From positions 1 to 49,367 of the forward strand of contig CACZYP010000003.1 of assembly GCA_902785425.1 (NCBI GenBank): a stretch of 49,367 nt of DNA, written 5' to 3'. This stretch comes from an uncultured Ruminococcus sp. (lineage in GTDB: Bacteria > Bacillota > Clostridia > Oscillospirales > Acutalibacteraceae). Positions 15,447 through 24,100 of this stretch are shown here, in pieces. The position numbers and the translations under genes are program-made. The stretch's first letter is position 1. Each line of letters begins with the position of its first letter. The notes beneath the pieces were generated by a model. It ran no database searches and was not told the DNA's origin. It was given only the letters and a program-made list of their open reading frames with translations.

Positions 15447-16427
15447 TTATTCCCACTCAATCGTCCCCGAAGGCTTGGGAGTAAGATCGTAGAGAACACG
15501 ATTGACGTTCTCTACCTCTGTGGTTATCCTTTGAGTGATATGCTGCAGAAGCTCGAAGGGCACGTCTTCGACCGTTGCTGTCATGGCGTCGGTGGTGTTT
15601 ACGGCTCTGATGATAACGGGGTACGCAAAGGTGCGCTTGCCGTCCTTAACGCCTACCGATCTGAAATCGGGCACGACTGTGAAATACTGCCATACCTTGC
15701 CCTCAAGACCGTGCTTTGCGAACTCTTCACGCAGGATAGCGTCTGACTCTCTTACGGCTTCAAGGCGTTCTCTTGTGATGGCGCCGAGGCAGCGAACTCC
15801 GAGTCCGGGGCCGGGGAACGGCTGACGGAACACCATATTTGAAGGAAGTCCGAGCGCCTTTCCGACTACTCTTACTTCGTCCTTGAACAGAAGCTTCAGC
15901 GGCTCGACAAGCTCGAACTGCATGTCCTCGGGAAGACCGCCTACGTTGTGGTGTGCCTTTACGCCGTCGCTTTCGAGGATATCGGGGTAGATAGTACCCT
16001 GTGCAAGGAACTCTATGCCGTCGAACCTGCGTGCTTCTTCTTCAAAAACTCTGATAAACTCTGCGCCGATTATCTTTCTCTTCTTTTCGGGATCTGAAAC
16101 GCCTGCAAGCTTGTCAAGGAAGCGGTCTACAGCGTCAACATAGACAAGATTTGCGTTCATCCGGTTTTTGAACACCTCGACGACCTGCTCCGGCTCGCCC
16201 TTGCGGAGAAGCCCGTGATTGACATGAACGCACACAAGCTGCTTGCCTATCGCCTTGATGAGAAGTGCAGCCACAACGGAGCTGTCTACGCCGCCCGACA
16301 AAGCAAGAAGCACCTTTTTATCGCCGATCTGCTCCTGAAGCTCCTTTACCTGCTCTTCGATAAATGTTTTTGCAAGCTCGGGAGTAGTTATTCTTTCCAT
16401 CGTTTCGGGACGTTTATTACTGTTCAT
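15447..16427 (-). CDS. guaA: GMP synthetase, ATP-pyrophosphatase subunit (no glutaminase domain)
   Basis: Amination of XMP to GMP in purine synthesis, cytosolic. The 326 residues cover only the synthetase half: the PP-loop [10 protein letters not shown] near residue 44, the KRKIIG segment, [16 protein letters not shown], and the canonical C-terminus GTIEWE. The usual N-terminal class I glutaminase (about 190 residues) is absent, and the start at 16427 with GGAGGAA upstream leaves no room for it. Split or glutaminase-free forms are known in archaea and some Clostridia; here the amidotransferase must be encoded elsewhere or ammonia used directly. Promoter at 16484-16513. It is monocistronic. 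Confidence 0.93.
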   Translation of the reverse strand: MNSNKRPETMERITTPELAKTFIEEQVKELQEQIGDKKVLLALSGGVDSSVVAALLIKAIGKQLVCVHVNHGLLRKGEPEQVVEVFKNRMNANLVYVDAVDRFLDKLAGVSDPEKKRKIIGAEFIRVFEEEARRFDGIEFLAQGTIYPDILESDGVKAHHNVGGLPEDMQFELVEPLKLLFKDEVRVVGKALGLPSNMVFRQPFPGPGLGVRCLGAITRERLEAVRESDAILREEFAKHGLEGKVWQYFTVVPDFRSVGVKDGKRTFAYPVIIRAVNTTDAMTATVEDVPFELLQHITQRITTEVENVNRVLYDLTPKPSGTIEWE

Positions 16428-16483
16428 GATCGTTCCTCCATTTTTCATAATTTCACTGAGTATATCCGAACTACGATAGACCA

Positions 16484-16513
16484 ATTATATCACTTCGGAA
16501 TCATCTATGTCAA
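16484..16513 (-). promoter_or_regulatory. Promoter of guaA
   Basis: Minus strand: -35 TTGACA (16508-16513), 18-base spacer, -10 TATAAT (16484-16489). The leader before the start codon is about 50 nt, too short for a typical purine riboswitch. Confidence 0.75.
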
Positions 16514-16523
16514 TTGTTTTTGT

Positions 16524-16560
16524 AAAAAATGCACTCCCCTGCGTAAAGCAAGGGAGCGCT
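16524..16560 (-). terminator. Terminator of the 1491-residue dockerin protein gene
   Basis: Minus-strand stem CGCTCCCTTGC against GCAGGGGAGTG, followed by CATTTTTT. A T-run on the other strand could also serve plus-strand transcripts. Confidence 0.75.
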
Positions 16561-16571
16561 GATTTTTTTTG

Positions 16572-19500
16572 TTACGTTGTGTATGTTATCGGTTTGCCGA
16601 TATTTTCGGGTGCAGACAGGCTGACGCTGTAGCGAAGAACGGAAAGAGCGTCCGTTGCCGTGATCATACCGTCAAAATCGACGTCCGCAGCTATGAGTTG
16701 TTCGGGAGTGAAATCCATCAGATTAACGCTGCTGCGAAGGATCATCAGAGCGTCGCTCGACAATATCTGCCCGTCGCTGTCAACATCGCCGTAGATGCCG
16801 TTTGCAGGCTGATCGGAGCCGCCCTCCCATACTGCATAAAGCTGTACCTTGCCGCCTGTGCCGTCAAGGAAAACGTATGTCTTCTCGTTTACGTCGTAGC
16901 CCTCAAACTTCTGCTCGGCGTTCTTGTCTGCCGGAAGTCTTACTGAGTTGACCGTAACGCCGCTGCCGTCGGGCTTTGTGTTCCAGCCCACAAACTTTGC
17001 GCCCTGTTTTTCGGGAACAAAGCAGCCGAGTACCTGGAGCTTTTTCTCGCCGTGAGTGTTGCCGAGAATGTAGCTGCCCGTTGAGTTTCCGTCAAGCGTT
17101 CCGCCGTTTGCGTTGAGAACAAGCTCTGCGCCGCTGTCGGCAGTTTTTCTGAACACCGCAAACAGCTCTATCTCCATTGCAAGAGCCGTACTATCGGGGT
17201 CGTCGCCTATGTCGCCTATCCAGAATGTCTTTTCGGAAACTTCGTCTACCTTTGAGTAAACTCCGGTGAACCAGTCAAGCTTATACCAGCCCATGAACTC
17301 TCTGCCTTCAAGCTTTGCATCGGGGAGCTTGAATGTTTCAGCTGCGTCATTGAATTTCTTTGTGTACGAGCCGTCTGTAACTTCAACATCGTCGGAAGTC
17401 GCAAGACCGAATCTCAGATGAAGCTTTACGGAATCGTCTATTTCCTCAAACTTCATGTTTTTACGAGCTTGTGCGAAAGCCTCGGCTGTGGAGCCTGCAT
17501 AAGCGCACACCGTAAGAGGAAGATCGTTTCCGTCTTTATCTGTAAATGCAGTCGGGTCGATCTTTGTTTCCTTGTCGATAACAGTGATCTTTTTAAGAGA
17601 ATTGCAGCCATTGAAAGCTCTTGCCTTGATACTCTTTACCGTATTTGTGAAGAACATCTCTTCAAGCTTGTCACAGCCTGCAAATGCCTCCTCGCCTACT
17701 TCGGAAATGCCGTATTCAAGCTCGACCTGCGTTAAAGGATTGTTTGCAAACGCACGTTTTTCGACCTTGTCTGTTTCCCACGGTATTCTTACCTGCGTAA
17801 GACCGCAGCCCTCAAATGCGCTCTCTCCGATAGATTCAAGACTGAATCCCGGGAATACGACTTCCGTAAGGTTCGGGCAGTCGATGAACGCCATAGGACC
17901 TATTATCTTCAAGCCCTCGGGAAGCGTAACGCTCTTGATCGTTTTATTATGCTCAAATGCCTGCTGACCTACCGATACAACGGGTATCGAGTCGATCACA
18001 GAAGGAACGATAACATTTTCCTCACTGCCGTTATAGCCTACGATAAGAGCCGTATCCTCACCGTTCTCTGCCTTGAAGATAAGATAATCATAATCTCCGC
18101 TGTTGCGGAAATCGGGCTGACCGTGATCTGTGTCCGTATCGGAATCGGAATCGATATCGAAATCAGAATTAATGTCAGTATCGGATGAACCGGCTTCGTA
18201 AATGATCATCGTAAACTCTGTGCTGCCGTCTTCAAACACTGCGATAACGCTGTGCTCGCCGAGTGCGAGTCCGCCGAGATATTCGGGCGAGATCGATATC
18301 TCAAGCCGGTTTCCGTTCTCTTTTGTCGTAAATTTTCCGGAGGGTACCTGCTGAGAATCGATAAGAAGCTTTACGAACGTTCCGGAGAACGTATCCTTTG
18401 ACGTATCGCCGAGCACATCAAAGCAGAACATCTCATCGGAGCTTTTGTTCCATGCGTTTGTGTCGTAATTTAACAGATACACTTCCGGTGTTTCTATTTC
18501 AAGATCGTCTTTCGATGTGATCTTGAAATACTCATTCTTATCCCAGCCGCCGCTCGTTATCTGACAATCTGTCAGCGTGATGTTCGCCTGCGGGATAGTC
18601 GTAACGCCGTTTTCCTGACCCCAGCCTTCGATAGTCGAGTTGACTATGTCAAGCTTCGTGTTTTCGCCGCCTGTGATAATACCGTCAAGATGGATACTGC
18701 TGTCTTTTATGGTGACATTCTTTGCATCTTCTGCTTCAAGATAGGTGCGCTCGATAGTCGTATTCCCGATCGTGAGAGAATCGCCGCATGATGTTATCTT
18801 TGTTTCTTCGGGCATTCCGAAGCCTGAATACGAACCTCTGAACTGATTGATCTTTGTATCGGAAATGCTTTTTACAGATGAATATACACCGCCGTCAAGA
18901 GTGCAGTTTTTCATCGTGAGCGTGCCCTGCGGCTCGGCGATAAGTCTCGCTGCCGTGATGCCGTCAAGCGTAAGATCGCCGCAGACGTTGAAAAGAAGCT
19001 TCCCTGTGCTCGGAGGCGCAGGATTACTTTCACCGGTTTCGTTGTCTACGATAAGGTAATTCTCACTGTAGAAGCTTGCTTCCATGCTGCCGTCGCCGCT
19101 TATGCTTGCGTTATTATACGACATGAGGAAGAACGGGTAATCTCTGTTGTCCTGACCTGTATGAACAACGTTTTTGCCTTTCAGTACGATCTTAAGATCG
19201 GGTATTGCGGAAACGACAGCCGCCTTGTCATACTGGATCCAGTTTTCCTCGTCATCAATAAAATACTTAGGCATGAAATGCGGGATAAAAGCCTGAGTCA
19301 TGTCGGCGTTATCGAGAGTGAGCGTATTTGTCGCTTCATCGTATGAAGCTGTGCCCTCGCCGCACTTGACCGAATTATGCTTCTTTGTCAGCACCACACC
19401 GTTTACCGTGAGAGGATAGCGAACATCTGTCTCGTCGGCATTGAAAAGATAAGCGCTTTCGGGGAACATTTCTTTGAAATCTGCAAGCTTATCTTCGGGA

Positions 19501-21047
19501 ACGACAACGACAAGATCTTTGCCTGCGCCCTCGAAGGTACCTTCGCTCATCGCATAGTAAACGCTTGCGTCCGGCTGATAATTAAGTATGACCTTTTTGA
19601 GGTTTGTGCAGCCTTCAAATATATTGGCTGAATTAAGCTGCTGCTCGGGTTTCGTTTCAAACTCCTCAAGATTTACGCAGTCTTTGAAGTTGTTAAAAAG
19701 GAAGATGTTAACTTCCTCGTCTTTATAACCTGTTTTGACCTTCTTTACCTTCGGCGCAAGCCCGGGATCATTTTCACACGCCTCTATCCACGCCTGCTGA
19801 CCGTCGAAGTTAAGAAGCCAAAGCGTGCCGTCGGGATAGAGATCCCAGCCGTGCTTTTCGAGAGCTTCTTCCGTTTCGCTTTCCCATTTTGCGTAAAGAA
19901 TGCCGCTGCCTGAATAGTTATGAACAAGCTCGCCAAAATTGCTCAGGACATCAACGCTGCTGTCCTTTGTAAAGTAGCTGCCGTAAAGCGCCGATTCCTT
20001 TGTACACCAGCCGAGGAAAGTATCGTTCTCTCTGTCTGGCGTATAAGCCGAAAGATCGAATGTGTTTTCTTCTCCGCCGTCAATATCGGGAAGCTCGACT
20101 ATCCATTTATCACGGCCTCTTATCGTGCCGCCGTTTCCGAAGAGCGTAAGCGTAGCGCCCTCCTTACTGTAAATATTCATAGTGACATCGCCGTAGCTGT
20201 CGAAATCGTATTCTCCGTAGCCGCTTTCTTTCGGCTGCCACGACACGGCATAGTTGACATACACTCCGTCGTGCGTTACTTTTTCGGGGTTTTCGCCCTG
20301 TGTGCCGTAATACTCAAAATGCTCGCCCCTCTTTTTGGGCTGCGGAACGCTCATCACATAAGGCGTATCGGTGAGCCAGTACTCGCTCGGGAATGTGATC
20401 TTGTCGTACTCGCCTGCTTCAAAGAAAACCTCCGACGGGTCGCTCCACTCTGCACCGTTCTGCTCATCGAACAGCCAATTGATGTTATAGTACGGCTTAT
20501 AAATTCTTACCTTAATGCCTAATACTCTGTAGCCCCACTGCGAAACGATAGGACCGTCGCCGCTGAACGCACCTTCAACCGTGAGCGGACAGTTAGTATT
20601 GTTCTTCCACTTGACGTTGCATGTCATTGTCTTTTCTTCGCCGTTGTTTTTGAAGGTTCTGGAATACGTTTCTATAGCATCGACCGTACCGGTGATCTCA
20701 AAGCCTTCATTCTGAAATTCCTCGTTGACAGCCATATATTGATCGTCAACGTAGGAGAAGCACTTGTTGTCCTCATCAACTATCGGAACGAACTCAAACG
20801 TATCGCCCGGCATGACAAGTACGTGATCGTACAGGAAGTTTCCGAATGTTTCGGCAGTTTCCTGTATCTTGTAGTTTTTCTTCTTTCTGTTTGCAATCTC
20901 TTCGGGCATTACCGGCGAAACAGCTTCACCGTCGGAGCTTGCTTCTGCTTCGATCTCATACGCCTGCGCCTGCATGACAGGAGCGCCTGTAAACGAGACA
21001 AGCATTGCGGCAGTACATAACAGACTTATGGTTTCCTTATATTTCAC
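16572..21047 (-). CDS. Large secreted dockerin protein with BspA-type LRRs and InlB-type repeats
   Basis: About 1491 residues. An N-terminal signal peptide ends near AQAYE. InlB-like repeat segments follow (GWCTKES near 345; NANGGTLDG and FVGWNTKPDG near 1335-1380). A beta-helix-like central region lies at about 600-900, followed by an Asp/Ser-rich linker (DIDSDSDTDTDHG), then about seven BspA/LRR_5 repeats (VSVGQQAFEHNKTIKSVTLP onward, about 1025-1190). A complete C-terminal dockerin has SSDALMILRSSV and ATDALSVLRYSV helices. It is probably a surface- or complex-bound adhesin or substrate-binding protein; no catalytic domain is recognised. The GTG at 21047 is chosen because AGAGGTG lies six bases upstream. 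It lies downstream of the 1815-residue protein on the same strand but after its terminator. Confidence 0.85.
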   Translation of the reverse strand: MKYKETISLLCTAAMLVSFTGAPVMQAQAYEIEAEASSDGEAVSPVMPEEIANRKKKNYKIQETAETFGNFLYDHVLVMPGDTFEFVPIVDEDNKCFSYVDDQYMAVNEEFQNEGFEITGTVDAIETYSRTFKNNGEEKTMTCNVKWKNNTNCPLTVEGAFSGDGPIVSQWGYRVLGIKVRIYKPYYNINWLFDEQNGAEWSDPSEVFFEAGEYDKITFPSEYWLTDTPYVMSVPQPKKRGEHFEYYGTQGENPEKVTHDGVYVNYAVSWQPKESGYGEYDFDSYGDVTMNIYSKEGATLTLFGNGGTIRGRDKWIVELPDIDGGEENTFDLSAYTPDRENDTFLGWCTKESALYGSYFTKDSSVDVLSNFGELVHNYSGSGILYAKWESETEEALEKHGWDLYPDGTLWLLNFDGQQAWIEACENDPGLAPKVKKVKTGYKDEEVNIFLFNNFKDCVNLEEFETKPEQQLNSANIFEGCTNLKKVILNYQPDASVYYAMSEGTFEGAGKDLVVVVPEDKLADFKEMFPESAYLFNADETDVRYPLTVNGVVLTKKHNSVKCGEGTASYDEATNTLTLDNADMTQAFIPHFMPKYFIDDEENWIQYDKAAVVSAIPDLKIVLKGKNVVHTGQDNRDYPFFLMSYNNASISGDGSMEASFYSENYLIVDNETGESNPAPPSTGKLLFNVCGDLTLDGITAARLIAEPQGTLTMKNCTLDGGVYSSVKSISDTKINQFRGSYSGFGMPEETKITSCGDSLTIGNTTIERTYLEAEDAKNVTIKDSSIHLDGIITGGENTKLDIVNSTIEGWGQENGVTTIPQANITLTDCQITSGGWDKNEYFKITSKDDLEIETPEVYLLNYDTNAWNKSSDEMFCFDVLGDTSKDTFSGTFVKLLIDSQQVPSGKFTTKENGNRLEISISPEYLGGLALGEHSVIAVFEDGSTEFTMIIYEAGSSDTDINSDFDIDSDSDTDTDHGQPDFRNSGDYDYLIFKAENGEDTALIVGYNGSEENVIVPSVIDSIPVVSVGQQAFEHNKTIKSVTLPEGLKIIGPMAFIDCPNLTEVVFPGFSLESIGESAFEGCGLTQVRIPWETDKVEKRAFANNPLTQVELEYGISEVGEEAFAGCDKLEEMFFTNTVKSIKARAFNGCNSLKKITVIDKETKIDPTAFTDKDGNDLPLTVCAYAGSTAEAFAQARKNMKFEEIDDSVKLHLRFGLATSDDVEVTDGSYTKKFNDAAETFKLPDAKLEGREFMGWYKLDWFTGVYSKVDEVSEKTFWIGDIGDDPDSTALAMEIELFAVFRKTADSGAELVLNANGGTLDGNSTGSYILGNTHGEKKLQVLGCFVPEKQGAKFVGWNTKPDGSGVTVNSVRLPADKNAEQKFEGYDVNEKTYVFLDGTGGKVQLYAVWEGGSDQPANGIYGDVDSDGQILSSDALMILRSSVNLMDFTPEQLIAADVDFDGMITATDALSVLRYSVSLSAPENIGKPITYTT

Positions 21048-21099
21048 GCAAATCACCTCTTATAGAAAAAAATATCAACTATGCTTTTTTGATTTTGTT

Positions 21100-21137
21100 T
21101 TAAAAAAGTCTGCCATTGCCCAAGCGAGCAATGGCAG
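21100..21137 (-). terminator. Terminator of the giant LRR-dockerin gene
   Basis: Minus-strand perfect stem CTGCCATTGC/GCAATGGCAG with an eight-base loop, followed by ACTTTTTT. Confidence 0.88.
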
Positions 21138-21151
21138 CTTTTCGGTAAAGC

Positions 21152-24100
21152 TTATGCCATAAGCTTCTGACCTATCTTTGTGCCGGGTGCATCATAGCCT
21201 ACGCTGTAGCGGAGCACTATCAGAGCGTCGGAGGAATTTATCATTCCGTCACCGTCAACGTCTGCAAGGATAGCAGCGTCGCCGCTGAATTCCGTCAGAC
21301 CTACACTTGCACGAAGTATAGCAAGCGCATCGGAGGAGGTGATATTGCCGTCGCCGTCAACGTCGCCGTAAGTGCCTTTTTCAACAGGCTCGGGTCCGGG
21401 ACCATCGGGTTCATCGGAGAACTTGACCTCTGCCAAATAGCTTTCGGCAGGAACATCGCAGTAGCTCCTGACGCCGTCGCCTACCTTTACGGTGATCTTG
21501 CTTGCCGGGTCTTCGAGCTTGACCGTAACTTTCTTTGTAAAGACATTGCCGTCGGCGTCTCTTTCATCATACGAGTAATCGACCGTGAACTCAACGGGAG
21601 CGCCGTTCTTATCGAGAACAACTATCTTATTTGACGTTTCGGGGTCGATATACTTGCTGAAAGTAACCGTAAACTCTGTGTCGGAGATCTTCTCAACGCT
21701 TTCTACCTTAGGCGCTTCTAAGGAAACAAGGCCGATGTTAACTTCTGTCTGCGGAGGAGGAACGGGCATCCAGTCGGATTCCGCCTTTTCGTAGCCGTCC
21801 GCTTCAACAACGATCTTCCACCAGCCCTCGGGAACGTCCCATGCGTAGTTGCCTGTGTTGTCGGTGTAAAGAGGATTGATCTGACTGTATTCTTCGGAAT
21901 CCCATACAACAGCCTTGGAAGCGTCGGGGTTTTCCCAGTAAGATTCGTTTTCGCCGTCAAACGGGATCCAGTATGCCGTTACCTTTGCGCCTGCGATCCT
22001 GTTGTCTGTAACAGCTTCATAAACGAAGCCGCTCGGGTCGATGGCAAATGCTACAGTGTCTCCTGCTGTTGAGGAGCCGGGGGCTGCGATATCGCCTATA
22101 TCGCCGTCATCGGGTTCGTCGTCCGTTTCGTCACCGGGTTCATCGGGAGTACCTACACCGCCGGGACCTTCGCCGCCGGGAGTGTCACCGCCGCCTGTTG
22201 TGAAACCGAAGTTGAACAGCCACATATCCATCACGAAGATAACGTTTGTAAGTATCGGGTGGTCGCCGAAGCGATACTCGCCGATAAAGTTGAGGTATGC
22301 GCCGATAAGCTTGACTGCCGTCATTTCGATGGCAACTCTTCTCAGCTCGTCAAGCTGTGCAAGCTTTCTGTTCTTCTCGGCAGGTGTTGCTGTCGAAGAA
22401 ATGATAGACGCTCTTGCGTTTGTGTAATTGACTGTATAGCCGTTGCAGAAGATGTACTCTGCGTTGTCTGTTTCGGCGTAATTGAGGCCCGACTCGATAA
22501 CTCTGTCGAGATCTTCCTCGGAAACATGCATAAGAGCCTTCTTGCGTGCGCTCTTGCTGCCGAATTCGATCGTTTCCTTTTCAACGTAAACGTGGTCGGA
22601 ACACCAGCTCCATGCTATAGTTTCGTTGCCGGAAACGTTCTTGTCAAACTCCGCATAAACGGTAACGCCGCCGTCGGTGCGTGACTGCCAGCCGTAGTCT
22701 TTCACAAGACCTTCTATATCCGTCTTGCTGCTGTGTACGTTATTTCTCTTTTCGTAATCTGCTTTGAAATCACTTGCGTACAGTCTTTCGTAGGTGTAGG
22801 TGATATAGTCATCGTCCTCTGTCTTTATGACCACGACTTTAAGGTTTTCTTCATCTACAGTCTGCTCGTGAACAGCATTTTTGAGAACTTCGGGGAGCAT
22901 ATCGCCGTTGTAGACCTTTTCAAGATCATTTATCGAGTAGTCGTTCTTTACAGGCTTATCGATATACTCAACGCCTATCTTGCCGGGAACGTAATCGTGA
23001 TTGCCGGGATCGAAGTAACCCTTTGCAACGTACATGCCTGTGCTTGCGTCGTACTGTGCAAGCATTCTCTTCGTTACCTGGTTTCTTGTGCTTGTGATGT
23101 AAACTCTGTCGATATTCTTTGTGTTTTCGTATTTTGCGTGGAATGTGAACGGTGTCGGCTGATGCGGCGCTTCAAGTACGAATGTTACATTGTGCTTCTT
23201 GCCCGAAAGCAGGTTATAGGAAAGACCGTTGTAGTCCATCTCGAAGCTTGTGAGTGCCGGAGCGTTTTCAACGTATCTTACCGTCTTTGAAGCGGAGATG
23301 ATGTCACCGTCCTTATTGACAGTCTCAACTCTGATCTTGATGCGCTTGTTGTTCTGAAGCATACCGAGATCAAGCGATGCGCAGTACATGCCGCCCTTGT
23401 TGGCGTTTACAGTTGCTGCCTGATTGCCGTCTGCAAATACTGTAACGCTGCTTTCAACGGGAGCGATACCGGAGATCTCTATCTCGGAGGAAGAAATAAC
23501 ATCATCTGCGCTGAGCGTGATGATCTCATGATCCTCGTTGAGGATATCTATGATATCGAAATCATCTGTGCTGCCGAGTCTGTATGTCAGGATCGCATAT
23601 GTTACGAGCGAGCAGTCTGCCTGCGCTTCAAGGTTGAACGTGATCCTGCCGTTTTGCTTCTCAACGGGAATGATAAGATAGTTACCGTTCTCGGAGAAAT
23701 CGGTGCAGAGTTCACCGTCGTGATAAAGCGAAAGATTTACAACGGAAGCGCCGTCCGGGATATAGAATCTTACCGCTGCGTTTGAAACGTTGGAGTAAAC
23801 GGAGCTCTTCATCGAGTAAGCGCAGCTTACGGCGATCCTGGAACCGGAAAGCATAGCATAGCTGCTGCGCTTAGCGTCGAGCACCTTGTCTGTCTCGTGT
23901 CTTTCGTCGTCGTTGGAGATAACATTGATCTTTTTATCGATCATGTTGACAACGCTCTTCATATACTTCGGAGTAAATACCGTAAGCGACGGGCAGTTGC
24001 GGAATGCGCTGTCGGAAATATTTGTGACCTTGCTTGAAAGAGTGATCTCGTTGAGCAGGTCGCAGTCTGCAAATGCATTTTCACCGATCGTTGTAAGAGT

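Noticed and set aside
16428-16483. Purine or other riboswitch before guaA
   Set aside because: The mapped promoter leaves a leader of about 50 nt, too short, and no three-way junction core is visible.
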